Part shown: in pieces, positions 9,723-18,965 of the stretch
Layout of the letters: each line of letters begins with the position of its first letter
Position numbering within the stretch: the first letter of the stretch is position 1
From: an uncultured Ruminococcus sp.
GTDB lineage: Bacteria; Bacillota; Clostridia; Oscillospirales; Ruminococcaceae
Direction: 5' to 3'
Assembly (NCBI GenBank): GCA_900545345.1
Contig: UQYQ01000004.1
Location: forward strand, 62,001 to 126,000
Length of the DNA stretch: 64,000 nucleotides
Translations under genes and position numbers: made by a program
The notes under the pieces: model-generated
Told to the model about the DNA's origin: nothing
Databases searched by the model: none
The model's input: the letters and a program-made list of their open reading frames with translations, nothing else

Positions 9723-11994
9723 CAAAATACTAAATGAAATGACTTTAGAAGAAAAAGCTTCACTATGCTCAGGAGAGGGTTTTTGGCATACCAAATCAGT
9801 TGAAAGGCTTGATATACAAAGAATAATGATGTCTGACGGACCTCACGGACTTAGAAAAATAAATGAGGGTGATGAAAGCGACGGTATAAGTGAAGAAAGT
9901 ATAAAAGCTGTTTGCTTTCCGACAGCGTCAGCACTCGCTTGTTCGTTTGACAGGGGTCTTATTGAAAAGCTGGGAAAAGCTCTCGGTGATGAGTGTCAGG
10001 CAGAGGATGTAGCTGTTATTTTAGGACCTGGAGCAAATATAAAGCGTTCTCCGCTGTGCGGAAGAAATTTCGAATATTTTTCAGAAGACCCATATCTTTC
10101 GACGGAAATGGCATCTGCTCATATAAAGGGTGTTCAGTCAAGAGGCGTTGGCACATCACTAAAGCACTTTGCACTTAACAATCAGGAACACCGAAGAATG
10201 AGTACTTCCGCTGAAGTCGATGAAAGAACTCTGCGTGAGATTTATCTGGCTTCATTTGAGGGTGCTGTTAAAAATGCAAAGCCGTGGACGGTTATGTGTT
10301 CATACAACAGAGTGAACGGTGTTCATGCATCGGAAAACCCAAAGCTTCTTTCGGATATTTTGAGAGACGAGTGGGGATATAAAGGTGTTGTCGTCAGCGA
10401 CTGGGGTGCGGTTGACAATCGTGTAAATGGTGTTAAAGCAGGGCTTGACCTTGAAATGCCTGCGTCTATGGGTAAAAATGATAAGCTTATTGTTGAAGCG
10501 GTTAAGCTCGGAAAGCTTGCTATTAAAGATGTTGATAAGTGTGTAAAGCGTATTTTAGAGCTGATTGAAAAACATGAGGACGGAAATAAATCAGAAGTGG
10601 TATGGGATAAAGAAAAAGATCACGAATTAGCTGCAAAAATCGAAAGTGAATGTATGGTTCTTTTGAAAAATGATGATAATATCCTTCCTCTTGATAAGAA
10701 TAAAAAGATTGCGTTTATCGGTAAATTCGCTTCAGTCCCTCGTTTTCAGGGCGGCGGAAGCTCGCATATAAACGCATATAAGGTTACATCTGCACTTGAA
10801 GCGGTGAAGGATATATGCGAAGTCTCTTATGCTGAGGGATATATTACCGATGAAGATAAAACCGATGAAAAGCTTCTGAATGAAGCAGTTGAAACTGCGA
10901 AAAAGTGTGATATAGCAGTATTATTCGTCGGTCTTCCAGATTCATTTGAATCAGAGGGTTATGACAGAACTCATTTAAGACTTCCTGAGTGTCAGTTAGA
11001 GCTTATTGAAAAGGTTTCTCAGGCAAATGAAAATACTGTTATAGTTCTTCATAACGGTTCTCCTGTTGAGATGCCTTTTATTGATAATGTAAAGGGTATT
11101 CTTGAAGCTTATTTAGGCGGTCAGGCTGTCGGAAAAGCAGAAGTTGATATTTTGTTCGGAAAGAAAAATCCATGCGGAAAGCTGGCAGAAACATTTCCTC
11201 AAAAGTTAAGCGATAATCCGTCATATTTGAATTTCCCTGGTGAGGGTGACAGAGTGCGTTATCAGGAGGGTATATTTGTAGGCTACAGATATTATGATAA
11301 AAAGGAAATAGAGCCGCTTTTTCCTTTTGGTCATGGTCTTAGCTATACAACTTTTGAATATAAGGATATAGAAATTTCAAAGGACGAAATGAACGATGAC
11401 GAAGATTTGACTGTTAATGTTACTGTAAAAAATATCGGTAATGTTAAAGGTAAAGAGATAGTTCAGCTGTATGTGAATGATGAAGAATCAAGCGTTATTC
11501 GTCCGATAAAAGAGCTTAAAGGATTTGAAAAGGTAACGCTTAATCCCGGTGAAGAAAAGAGAATAGCTTTTGTGCTTGACAAGCGTTCATTCGCATACTA
11601 TAATACGGATATTTCTGATTGGTATACCGAGTATGGAAAGTACAATATTCTTGTCGGTGCAAGTTCAAGGGATATAAGGCTTAAAGCGTCTGTGTATGTT
11701 TCACCGACAAATAAGATAAGAGTAGAATATACTTTAAACAGCACAGGCGGTGACATTATGTCAACTGAAGAAGGAAAAGAGTTGTTTAAAGATTTTTTAA
11801 AGGACGTAAATGTCGGGTTTGACAGTGATTCGGGAACTATGGGTGAAGGCTCTGAACAGATGGCTCTTGCTATGTATGATGAGCTTCCTCTAAGGGCGAT
11901 GGTCAGCTTTTCGGATAATGAAAACTTAACAAGAGAAAAGCTTAAAAATCTGGTGCGAAAGCTTAATATTATTTTAAACAGCGACTTGTATTAA
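9712..11994 (+). CDS. beta-glucosidase-type glycosidase, GH3
   Basis: A 760-residue GH3 enzyme with the usual three domains: a TIM barrel with nucleophile Asp230 in VVSDWGAV and the substrate motif KHFALNNQEHRR, an alpha/beta sandwich domain (about residues 310-550), and a C-terminal fibronectin type III-like domain (about 570-680). About 60 further residues follow, unusual in length. No signal peptide, so it acts on imported beta-glucosides or cellodextrins. Specificity could equally be beta-xyloside. The ribosome site GAGGAGG (9695-9701) lies inside the end of yqxD. Confidence 0.88.
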   Translation: MNIDKILNEMTLEEKASLCSGEGFWHTKSVERLDIQRIMMSDGPHGLRKINEGDESDGISEESIKAVCFPTASALACSFDRGLIEKLGKALGDECQAEDVAVILGPGANIKRSPLCGRNFEYFSEDPYLSTEMASAHIKGVQSRGVGTSLKHFALNNQEHRRMSTSAEVDERTLREIYLASFEGAVKNAKPWTVMCSYNRVNGVHASENPKLLSDILRDEWGYKGVVVSDWGAVDNRVNGVKAGLDLEMPASMGKNDKLIVEAVKLGKLAIKDVDKCVKRILELIEKHEDGNKSEVVWDKEKDHELAAKIESECMVLLKNDDNILPLDKNKKIAFIGKFASVPRFQGGGSSHINAYKVTSALEAVKDICEVSYAEGYITDEDKTDEKLLNEAVETAKKCDIAVLFVGLPDSFESEGYDRTHLRLPECQLELIEKVSQANENTVIVLHNGSPVEMPFIDNVKGILEAYLGGQAVGKAEVDILFGKKNPCGKLAETFPQKLSDNPSYLNFPGEGDRVRYQEGIFVGYRYYDKKEIEPLFPFGHGLSYTTFEYKDIEISKDEMNDDEDLTVNVTVKNIGNVKGKEIVQLYVNDEESSVIRPIKELKGFEKVTLNPGEEKRIAFVLDKRSFAYYNTDISDWYTEYGKYNILVGASSRDIRLKASVYVSPTNKIRVEYTLNSTGGDIMSTEEGKELFKDFLKDVNVGFDSDSGTMGEGSEQMALAMYDELPLRAMVSFSDNENLTREKLKNLVRKLNIILNSDLY

Positions 11995-12030
11995 TAGACA
12001 TAAATATTTATGTGAGAATGGATGATTATT

Positions 12031-12498
12031 ATGAGAATAGGTCACGGATATGATGTTCACAGGCTTGTGAGTGACAGAAAGCTGATACTGGGCGGAGTTG
12101 AAATACCATATGAAAAAGGACTTTTAGGTCATAGTGATGCAGATGTTCTGCTTCATGCAGTTATGGATTCGCTTCTGGGAGCCTGTGCATTGGGCGATAT
12201 CGGAAAATTATTTCCCGATACCGACGAAAAGTATAAGGGTGCAGACAGCTTAGAATTACTTATAGAAGTTAAAAAGATTATAAGTGAAAAAGGATACAAC
12301 ATACAGAACATTGACTGTACTGTTTGCTGTCAGGCACCAAAACTCAGACCGTTTATTGATAAAATGAGAGAGAATATATCAAATGCTTTAGAATGTGATA
12401 TCGACTGTATTTCTGTTAAGGCGACAACTGAGGAAGGTCTTGGCTTTACGGGAGCGGGAGATGGTATTTCCGCAACAGCGGTTTGTTTATTGGATTAA
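12031..12498 (+). CDS. ispF: 2-C-methyl-D-erythritol 2,4-cyclodiphosphate synthase
   Basis: Fifth enzyme of the MEP isoprenoid pathway; it forms the cyclic diphosphate with release of CMP. The metal-binding GHGYDVHRL at the N-terminus and HSDADVLLHAVMDSLLGA are intact, as are DIGKLFPDTD and the C-terminal KATTEEGLGF. The ATG at 12031 gives the standard family start; an ATG 9 bases earlier is also possible. It follows the GH3 gene by 36 bases. The other MEP gene in this window, ispE, is 16 kb away. Confidence 0.95.
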   Translation: MRIGHGYDVHRLVSDRKLILGGVEIPYEKGLLGHSDADVLLHAVMDSLLGACALGDIGKLFPDTDEKYKGADSLELLIEVKKIISEKGYNIQNIDCTVCCQAPKLRPFIDKMRENISNALECDIDCISVKATTEEGLGFTGAGDGISATAVCLLD

Positions 12499-12520
12499 AT
12501 AAAAGCAGGAGATGAAAGCA

Positions 12521-12733
12521 TTGAGTAAGGAAAAGAAAGAGGCAAAAAATACAGTAGTAAATATATCAGTTTGGTTATCCGCAACAGCTATATTAATCTG
12601 TATCGGCGGTCTTATATATGAGTATATAAGTAAAAACAATTCTTATTGGGTGTGGGGACTTTTGTTATTGTCAAATTTGACAATAATGTTAGCGAATATT
12701 TCAAACAAAAATAATAAAAAATCAGATAAGTAA
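12521..12733 (+). CDS. small membrane protein, function unknown
   Basis: About 70 residues with a charged N-terminus (SKEKKEAKN), two hydrophobic helices (about residues 16-32 and 43-60) and a polar Asn/Lys tail. TTG at 12521 is preferred because AGGAG (12507-12511) sits 9 bases before it; an in-frame ATG at 12512 abuts the site. It follows ispF by 22 bases and precedes a strong terminator, so it ends the unit. I do not recognise the family. Confidence 0.6.
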   Translation: MSKEKKEAKNTVVNISVWLSATAILICIGGLIYEYISKNNSYWVWGLLLLSNLTIMLANISNKNNKKSDK

Positions 12734-12775
12734 AAAAAGAATCACATTTTACATTTGTAGAATGTGATTCTTTTT
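12734..12775 (+). terminator. strong intrinsic terminator after the ispF unit
   Basis: Fifteen-base perfect arms (AAAAAGAATCACATT with its complement, 12734-12748 and 12761-12775). The symmetric A and T tracts may let it act for both strands. Confidence 0.9.
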
Positions 12776-12815
12776 ATATTTCAGTTGTCTAAACACCATT
12801 ATCTAATGTTTCAGC

Positions 12816-12892
12816 CTGCCGTTGTACAAATTTTTAAATTTATCAAACTTTCCAAAGGCAGAGTGAGTGCAGGGCTCAGCCCTGCATCAACT
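12816..12892 (-). repeat. family-1 repeat, copy 2, on the dapB stop codon
   Basis: The plus strand reads CTGCCGTTGTACAA, then ATCAAACTTTCC, AAAGGCAGAGTG, and the perfect hairpin GCAGGGCTCAGCCCTGC. On the minus strand the hairpin loop holds TGA, the dapB stop codon. Confidence 0.8.
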
Positions 12893-13631
12893 CGCTCATA
12901 TCATAAAGTCCTGCCGATTTATCTTTTAAGAATACTGCTGCATTAACAGCACCGACTGCAAAAACTTCCTTTGAGTGTGCTTCGTGTTTAAGCGAGATAA
13001 CCTCGTCACGGCCTGCGAAAATAATTTCGTGTTCGCCGACTATTGTGCCGCCTCTTATAGCGTGCATACCAATCTCGGTTTTTGAACGCTTCTGCCTTAT
13101 TGAATGTCTGTCATATGTCAATGAATAGCTGTTTCCAAGCTCTTCGTTGATAGCATCAGCAAGCATAATAGCTGTGCCTGACGGAGCGTCGATTTTCTGA
13201 TTATGATGTTTTTCTACAATTTCAATATCAAATTGACCACCGAGAATCTGTGTAGCTTTTTTAGCAAGCTGTGCTAAAAGATTTATTCCGAGTGACATAT
13301 TGAATGTAAAGAAAACAGGAATCTGTGATGATGCTTTTTTTATCTTAGCAATCTGTTCATCATTATAGCCTGTTGTTGCAATAACAAGAGGAGTTCCGTT
13401 TGTCTGACAGTAATCCAGAAGGTCATCTAAAACACTTGGATGAGAAAAATCAATAATCACATCAGGTTTAACATTCAAGTCCGAAACCTTTGAAACAATA
13501 GGGAAATCTGAATAAGCTTCTGTAAATTTATCGATTCCGGCAATTACCTTGCAGTCTTCTCTTGATGACACTACATCGTAAATAACCTTTCCCATTTTTC
13601 CGCTTGCACCGCATACAGCAATATTAGTCAT
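12876..13631 (-). CDS. dapB: 4-hydroxy-tetrahydrodipicolinate reductase
   Basis: NAD(P)H-dependent reduction of the DapA product in lysine and peptidoglycan synthesis. The 251 residues show the Rossmann motif VCGASGKMGK, the central EKHHNQKIDAPSGTA holding the catalytic His and Lys, and HAIRGGTIVGEHE. It is the last gene of asd-dapA-dapB under the lysine riboswitch. The final residues MQG and the stop codon lie inside a family-1 repeat, so the natural C-terminus has probably been replaced. A weak hairpin (13651-13681) separates it from dapA. Confidence 0.95.
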   Translation of the reverse strand: MTNIAVCGASGKMGKVIYDVVSSREDCKVIAGIDKFTEAYSDFPIVSKVSDLNVKPDVIIDFSHPSVLDDLLDYCQTNGTPLVIATTGYNDEQIAKIKKASSQIPVFFTFNMSLGINLLAQLAKKATQILGGQFDIEIVEKHHNQKIDAPSGTAIMLADAINEELGNSYSLTYDRHSIRQKRSKTEIGMHAIRGGTIVGEHEIIFAGRDEVISLKHEAHSKEVFAVGAVNAAVFLKDKSAGLYDMSELMQG

Positions 13632-13690
13632 ATTATATTATTCCTTTCAACAAAGAGAGTGCTAAGAAGGCTTTCTCTTTGTTTTTATGT

Positions 13691-14581
13691 TTATTTTACA
13701 AGACCTATTGTTTTCATTTGAACTTTTAGTTTTTCTATTTTTTCTTCAGGCATTTTGCATAGAGGAAGTCTGCATTCTCCAACCTCAAATCCCATAAGAT
13801 TGAGGGCTTCTTTTGCAGGAATAGGATTTACATCCATAAACAAAGAATTAGTAAATTCTAAAAGTTTCAAAGCAAGCTTACTTGCTTCATCATATTTGTT
13901 TTCAAAACAAAGCTGGCATATGTCGTGAGTTTCTTTCGGCATACAGTTGGAAAGAACAGAGATTACTCCCTTTCCTCCGAGAGAAAGAATAGGAACTATC
14001 TGGTCGTCGTTTCCGCTGTATACATCTAAGTCATCACCGCAGGCAGCACGAATCTGTGCAACTCTTGAAATATCACCGCTTGCCTCTTTAATAGCAGCAA
14101 TATTTTTATGCTTTGAAAGCTCAGCACAAGTTGAAACGGCAATGTTTGTTCCTGTTCTTGACGGAACATTATATGCAATAATAGGAATATTTACAGCGTC
14201 GGCAATAGCATAATAATGCTTTATAAGTCCTTCCTGTGAGCATTTGTTGTAATATGGAGTAACCACAAGCAAAGCGTCAGCACCCTGCTCTTCAGCATGT
14301 TTGGAAAGGTCAACGGCATATCTTGTATCGTTAGAGCCGGTTCCCGCAATAACAGGAACTCTTCCATTGACTTTTTTAACGGCATAAGTAATGCAGTCCT
14401 GATGTTCTTTATCAGTCATAGTGGCACTTTCACCGGTTGTTCCGCATATAACAATTGCGTCGGTGTGATTTTCAATATTGAATTCAATGAGTTCTCCCAG
14501 CTTGTCAAAGTTAATAGAGCCGTCAGAGTTCATTGGTGTGATAATTGCAACGCCTGCACCCTTAAAAATTGTATTTTTCAT
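13691..14581 (-). CDS. dapA: 4-hydroxy-tetrahydrodipicolinate synthase
   Basis: Condenses pyruvate with aspartate semialdehyde, the first step specific to lysine and diaminopimelate. The 296 residues carry GTTGESATM, VTPYYNKCSQEG with the catalytic Tyr, YNVPSRTG, and IKEASGD with the Schiff-base Lys. The gene lies between asd (61 bases) and dapB (59 bases) in one operon and has AAAGGA upstream. Regulation is expected through the lysine riboswitch ahead of asd. Confidence 0.96.
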   Translation of the reverse strand: MKNTIFKGAGVAIITPMNSDGSINFDKLGELIEFNIENHTDAIVICGTTGESATMTDKEHQDCITYAVKKVNGRVPVIAGTGSNDTRYAVDLSKHAEEQGADALLVVTPYYNKCSQEGLIKHYYAIADAVNIPIIAYNVPSRTGTNIAVSTCAELSKHKNIAAIKEASGDISRVAQIRAACGDDLDVYSGNDDQIVPILSLGGKGVISVLSNCMPKETHDICQLCFENKYDEASKLALKLLEFTNSLFMDVNPIPAKEALNLMGFEVGECRLPLCKMPEEKIEKLKVQMKTIGLVK

Positions 14582-14642
14582 TAAAGACCATTCCTTTCTT
14601 GTGAAGCTGTAAAGTTTCTAAGGTTTTAAGTTGTGAATTATT

Positions 14643-15722
14643 TTAGTCAAAATATCCTTTAGCAGCAAGAAGTTCAGCTAATAAAACTCCGCCTCCGGCA
14701 GCACCTCTAAGAGTATTATGTGAAAGACAAACAAATTTATAGTCAAACAGCTTATCTTCTCTGAGCCTTCCGATAGTAACAGCCATTCCGCCCTCTAAAT
14801 TTCTGTCAAGCTTAGGCTGTGGTCTGTTATCTTCTTCAAAGTAATTCAGGAATTGTTTTGGAGCTGACGGAAGCTCAAGCTCCTGAGGAACTCCGCTGAA
14901 TTCTTTCCAAGCTTTCAATATTTCTTCTTTTGAAGGCTTTTTATCAAATGATACGAATACTGCGGCAGTGTGACCGTCTTGTACGGGAACTCTCAAACAC
15001 TGTGTTGTAATACAAGGAGTCTGAGCGTCAGTGATTCTGTCACCGTCTATTTTTCCCCAAACCTTTAAAGGTTCGATTTCAGATTTTTCTTCTTCACCGC
15101 CGATATAAGGGATAACATTATCAACTATATCAGGGAAAGTTTCAAAGGTTTTACCTGCACCGCTGATAGCCTGATAAGTACAGGCAAGTACATTCTTAAC
15201 ACCGTATTTCATCAATGGGTGAAGTGCGGGAACATAGCTCTGAATAGAGCAGTTTGACTTAACTGCAATAAATCCACGCTTTGTTCCGAGTCTTTTTCTC
15301 TGAGCATTTATAATTTCAATGTGGTCCGGGTTTACTTCAGGAACAACCATTGGCACATCGGGAGTATGTCTGTTAGCGGAGTTGTTTGAAACAACAGGAC
15401 ATTCCGCTTTTGCATAAGCTTCTTCCAAAGCTTTGATTTCTTCCTTTTTCATGTCAACTGCACAAAATACAAAGTCAACTGCACCTGCGATTTTTTCAAT
15501 ATCAGCAGTTGCGTCAAGGATAATCATATCCTGCATTTTTTCAGGCATCGGCGATTGCATTGCCCAGCGTTTTCCTACTGCTTCCTTATAACTTTTCCCG
15601 GCTGAACGCGGAGAAGCTGCTAAGCACACAACATTAAACCAAGGATGGTTTTCAAGAAGTGTAGCAAATCTTTGTCCTACCATTCCGGTTGCACCGATAA
15701 TTCCCACATTAAATTTTTTCAT
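14643..15722 (-). CDS. asd: aspartate-semialdehyde dehydrogenase
   Basis: Reduces aspartyl phosphate to aspartate semialdehyde. The 359 residues have the N-terminal GATGMVGQRF nucleotide loop, the catalytic Cys in VKSNCSIQSYVPAL and the His in CLRVPVQDGHTAAV. The length and the phrase NYFEEDNRPQPKLDRN fit the fungal/archaeal-like ASADH branch rather than the E. coli type. It is first in the asd-dapA-dapB operon; the ATG has AAGGAGG 7 bases upstream. Confidence 0.95.
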   Translation of the reverse strand: MKKFNVGIIGATGMVGQRFATLLENHPWFNVVCLAASPRSAGKSYKEAVGKRWAMQSPMPEKMQDMIILDATADIEKIAGAVDFVFCAVDMKKEEIKALEEAYAKAECPVVSNNSANRHTPDVPMVVPEVNPDHIEIINAQRKRLGTKRGFIAVKSNCSIQSYVPALHPLMKYGVKNVLACTYQAISGAGKTFETFPDIVDNVIPYIGGEEEKSEIEPLKVWGKIDGDRITDAQTPCITTQCLRVPVQDGHTAAVFVSFDKKPSKEEILKAWKEFSGVPQELELPSAPKQFLNYFEEDNRPQPKLDRNLEGGMAVTIGRLREDKLFDYKFVCLSHNTLRGAAGGGVLLAELLAAKGYFD

Positions 15723-15969
15723 AATAATCCTCCTTTATCAATTGACAATTGATAATTGAAAATTGATAATAATATAAGTTTTGTTTTTCAATTGCAATAC
15801 TCATTTCCATTTGAATTGTTTTAGTACTGAGTCGATAAAAGTTTTTTATTTTTGTCATACGATAAACGTAATATACTGAATAAAACATGGCACATGAAAA
15901 GGTTTGCTGATTAAAAGGCGGCAGAATCAGCGACGAAACGTCGCAATTGTAAATTTTCAAACAAATATT
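15723..15969. other. leader between the riboswitch terminator and asd
   Basis: A gap of about 250 bases with no credible gene. It holds an AT-rich family-3 repeat at 15738-15770, the short hairpin GCGACG-AAA-CGTCGC at 15928-15942, and a fragment resembling one arm of family 1 (AAAGGCGGCAGA near 15917). A minus-strand ORF across it is not credible, since it runs through the riboswitch terminator. Confidence 0.5.
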
Positions 15970-15970
15970 A

Positions 15971-15993
15971 AAAAAACTGGTTGAAAACCAGCT
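15971..15993 (-). terminator. expression-platform terminator of the lysine riboswitch
   Basis: On the minus strand, AGCTGGTT and AACCAG form a compact hairpin followed by TTTTTTT. It lies about 50 bases beyond the aptamer and 250 bases ahead of asd. Confidence 0.8.
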
Positions 15994-16041
15994 CATCATA
16001 CAATATAATAGAAATGTTGACATATAAAATAAAAAATATAT

Positions 16042-16216
16042 GCCGATAGCACTCCATCATATTTAATGATGACAATTACAGGCTTATTAAGCATGCAATC
16101 AGAAATAAGCTTTCCCAACACTTAATTCTTCGGCAGCCTCACCTTTCACATTTCCGGTTGGGGAAACCTAGAGTTTTTTGTGGAAATGCTAATAATTTCA
16201 GCCGCACCTCTATCGC
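16042..16216 (-). promoter_or_regulatory. lysine riboswitch (L box)
   Basis: Read on the minus strand, the aptamer has the conserved blocks in order: GCGATAGAGGTGCGG, AAAGGTGAGGCTGCCGAAGA, GGGAAAG and GGAGTGCTATCGGC. The first and last blocks pair to close helix P1. These match the B. subtilis lysC L box. With the following terminator it should stop transcription of asd-dapA-dapB when lysine is plentiful. Confidence 0.93.
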
Positions 16217-16223
16217 TTATATA

Positions 16224-16252
16224 ATAATACCAAAAATAAGTCAATGTGTCAA
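16224..16252 (-). promoter_or_regulatory. promoter of the lysine-riboswitch operon
   Basis: On the minus strand TTGACA (16247-16252) and TATTAT (16224-16229) are 17 bases apart, with the start site just ahead of the aptamer. Confidence 0.75.
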
Positions 16253-16375
16253 CACTAACAGATGAAAATAGATAAGATTATAATATAAAAATTATTTTGC
16301 TGCAAATTAAACTTTTTATGTAGACGATTTGAAAAACAAGTTCCGCAAACCGTAAGAAAGGACTAGGATGTATAA

Positions 16376-17428
16376 ATGATAGATATAAATAATATGCAAA
16401 GGTCAGATTTTTATTATGAACTTCCAAGTGAGCTTATTGCACAGACACCGCTTGAACCGAGGAATTCTTCAAGACTTCTTAAAATGAACAGAACAACAGG
16501 TGAGTGTGAACACAGTCATTTCTATAATCTATGCGATTATCTGAAGAAAGGTGACTTGCTTGTTTTAAATGATTCAAGAGTTCTGCCTGCGAGAATTTAC
16601 GGCGTTAAGTCTGATAATAATACTCCGATTGAGTTTTTGCTTTTAGAGCAGAAAGAAAATATGGTTTGGGAAATTCTATGCAGACCAGGTAAGAAAGCAA
16701 AGATAGGCACGGAGTTTCATTTTGAACACAATGGTGCAGTTTTAGATGCAGAGATAATTGATGTTCTTGACGACGGAAACCGCATTGCGAAATTCACCTG
16801 TGATAAAAATTTTTATGAAACACTTGATGAAATCGGACAAATGCCTTTGCCTCCTTACATCACAGAAAAGCTGAAGGACAAAGAGCGTTATCAGACAGTT
16901 TATTCAAATGAGATCGGTTCTGCTGCCGCACCTACAGCAGGTCTGCATTTTACTAAGGAACAGTTAAATGAACTTCAGGAAAAAGGCGTAAAGCTTGCAT
17001 ATGTTACACTCCATGTCGGACTCGGTACATTCAGACCTGTTAAAGAGGACAAGGTTTTAGACCATAAAATGCACAGTGAATACTACGAAGTTTCAGAAAA
17101 AACAGCAAGACTTATCAAAGAAACGAAAGAATCAGGCGGCAGAGTGATAGCTGTCGGCACAACCTCATGCAGAACGCTGGAGAGTGTTGCTAATGATAAT
17201 AACGGTGAAATTGTTTCTTGCAGCGGAAAAACAGATATTTTTATATATCCCGGATATGAATTTAAGGTGCTTGACGGGCTTATAACCAACTTTCATCTTC
17301 CTGAAAGCACGCTGATTATGCTCGTGTCTGCATTTGCAGGTTATGAGAATACAATGAACGCATATAAGCTTGCCGTTGAGGAAAAATACCGCTTTTTCAG
17401 TTTCGGCGACAGTATGATGATAATTTAA
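16376..17428 (+). CDS. queA: S-adenosylmethionine:tRNA ribosyltransferase-isomerase
   Basis: Transfers the ribosyl part of SAM to preQ1 at the tRNA wobble base to give epoxyqueuosine. The 350 residues show FYYELPSELIAQTPLEPR, LLVLNDSRVLPAR, TAGLHFTKE, THVGLGTF-type sequence (TLHVGLGTFRPV) and TNFHLPESTLIMLV. ATG 16376 has AGGA 7 bases ahead. It starts a queuosine unit with tgt; a PAS-like gene sits between them. A possible minus-10 TATAAT lies at 16279-16284. Confidence 0.96.
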   Translation: MIDINNMQRSDFYYELPSELIAQTPLEPRNSSRLLKMNRTTGECEHSHFYNLCDYLKKGDLLVLNDSRVLPARIYGVKSDNNTPIEFLLLEQKENMVWEILCRPGKKAKIGTEFHFEHNGAVLDAEIIDVLDDGNRIAKFTCDKNFYETLDEIGQMPLPPYITEKLKDKERYQTVYSNEIGSAAAPTAGLHFTKEQLNELQEKGVKLAYVTLHVGLGTFRPVKEDKVLDHKMHSEYYEVSEKTARLIKETKESGGRVIAVGTTSCRTLESVANDNNGEIVSCSGKTDIFIYPGYEFKVLDGLITNFHLPESTLIMLVSAFAGYENTMNAYKLAVEEKYRFFSFGDSMMII

Positions 17429-17441
17429 TAAGGAGAATAGT

Positions 17442-17810
17442 ATGGAATTAAACGAATTTTTCAAAGGCATAATTGACGGCAATGATAAGCAGATAGTTAT
17501 CTGCAACCTAAATCACGAAATAATCTATATGAATCCTGCGGCTGTTAAGCAGTATGAAAAAAGGGGTGGGGCTGCACTTATAGGCAGGTCACTTCTTGAC
17601 TGTCATAATCCGCGCTCGAAAGAACTGATAATTAAAAATGTGCAGGAAATGAAAGAAGATAAGTCTGTAAATAAAATTTTTGAATTTCATAAAACACGAG
17701 ACGGTGCAAACGATGATGTATACTGCGTTGCAATAAGAAACGAAAACAGTGAGCTAATAGGATATTATGAACAGTTTGAAGATAAAAATCTGTATAAGGA
17801 ATCTGAATAA
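17442..17810 (+). CDS. single PAS-domain protein
   Basis: A 122-residue protein made of one PAS fold: IVICNLNHEIIYMNPAAVKQY forms the first strands, GRSLLDCHNPRS the turn characteristic of the PAS group found at the end of DUF438 proteins, and CVAIRNENSELIGYYEQFED the last strands. No output domain, membrane helix or signal is present, so a ligand-sensing or protein-binding role is inferred only. It lies between queA (13 bases) and tgt (11 bases) with its own AAGGAG, so it is co-expressed with queuosine synthesis. The DCHNP segment could suit haem or another small ligand. Confidence 0.75.
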   Translation: MELNEFFKGIIDGNDKQIVICNLNHEIIYMNPAAVKQYEKRGGAALIGRSLLDCHNPRSKELIIKNVQEMKEDKSVNKIFEFHKTRDGANDDVYCVAIRNENSELIGYYEQFEDKNLYKESE

Positions 17811-17821
17811 GGAGTATGCTG

Positions 17822-18958
17822 ATGTTTAAACTGCTGAAACAAGAGGGAAACGCAAGACGAGGAGAGTTTAAAACTCCGCACGGGATAATTCAGACGCCTG
17901 TTTTTATGAATGTAGGAACTCAGGGCTGTATAAAGGGCGGAGTGTCTTCCGTTGATTTAGAAAATCTGAAATGTCAGGTTGAGCTTTGCAATACCTATCA
18001 TCTTCATGTAAGACCGGGAGAAGATGTGGTTTATAAAATGGGCGGACTTCATAAGTTCATGAACTGGAACAGACCTATTCTGACAGACAGCGGAGGATTT
18101 CAGGTATTTTCTTTGTCTGAGCTTCGTAAGATTAAAGAAGAGGGTGTTTATTTCAGATCTCATGTTGACGGAAGAAAAATCTTCATGGGACCTGAGGAGA
18201 GCATGCAGATTCAGTCACGCCTTGCATCAACTATTGCGATGGCTTTTGACGAGTGTGTCGAGAACCCTGCCGAGCATGAATATTCAAAGCAAAGCTGTGA
18301 GCGTACAACAAGGTGGCTCAAGCGTTGTATTTCAGAGATGAAAAGACTTAATTCTTTAGATGAAACGATAAATAAAAGTCAGATGCTTTTTGGAATCAAT
18401 CAAGGGTGTACATACGACGACCTGAGAGTTGAGCATATGAAAGAGATAAGTCAGCTTGATTTAGACGGTTTTGCAATTGGCGGCTTGGCTGTCGGAGAGC
18501 CTACTGAGGTTATGTATCACATAATAGAAGAGGTTGAGCCGTATATGCCTGAAGATAAGCCTCGTTATCTTATGGGTGTGGGAACACCCAGCAATATAAT
18601 CGAAGCAGTTGCAAGAGGTGTTGACTTTTTTGATTGTGTAATGCCTTCGAGAAATGCAAGACATGCAACGATTTTCACTTGGAACGGTATAATGCATATC
18701 ACAAATGAAAAATATAAAACTGACGATCGTCCGCTTGACCCTGAATGTGATTGTCCGACTTGCAGAAATCACAGCAGGGCATATATTCGTCATTTGTTCA
18801 AGGCCGATGAACAGCTTGCAGGACGTTTAGCTGTTATGCATAATCTGTATTTTTATAATACACTTACTCAGAAAATAAGAACAGCTCTTGATAACGGTGA
18901 GTTTGAAGCTTTCAGAAAAAAATATTCAAATCTTTTGTCATCAAAGCTTTATGACTAA
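17822..18958 (+). CDS. tgt: queuine/preQ1 tRNA-ribosyltransferase
   Basis: Exchanges guanine-34 for preQ1 in tRNAs with GUN anticodons. It shows the catalytic block LTDSGGFQVFSL, FGINQGCTYDDLR, FAIGGLAVGEP, the nucleophile region FDCVMPSRNARHA, and the zinc site CDCPTCRNHSRAYIRHL with distal His. ATG 17822 is spaced 7 bases from GGAG; the ATG at 17816 is too close. It is the third gene of queA-PAS-tgt. Confidence 0.96.
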   Translation: MFKLLKQEGNARRGEFKTPHGIIQTPVFMNVGTQGCIKGGVSSVDLENLKCQVELCNTYHLHVRPGEDVVYKMGGLHKFMNWNRPILTDSGGFQVFSLSELRKIKEEGVYFRSHVDGRKIFMGPEESMQIQSRLASTIAMAFDECVENPAEHEYSKQSCERTTRWLKRCISEMKRLNSLDETINKSQMLFGINQGCTYDDLRVEHMKEISQLDLDGFAIGGLAVGEPTEVMYHIIEEVEPYMPEDKPRYLMGVGTPSNIIEAVARGVDFFDCVMPSRNARHATIFTWNGIMHITNEKYKTDDRPLDPECDCPTCRNHSRAYIRHLFKADEQLAGRLAVMHNLYFYNTLTQKIRTALDNGEFEAFRKKYSNLLSSKLYD

Positions 18959-18965
18959 AATTTAA

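Noticed and set aside
12764..12946. 60-residue plus-strand ORF after the ispF unit
   Set aside because: It covers a terminator and a family-1 repeat and overlaps the end of dapB on the other strand.
15709..16023. 104-residue minus-strand ORF ahead of asd
   Set aside because: It crosses the lysine riboswitch terminator and the asd start; composition is that of noncoding AT-rich DNA.
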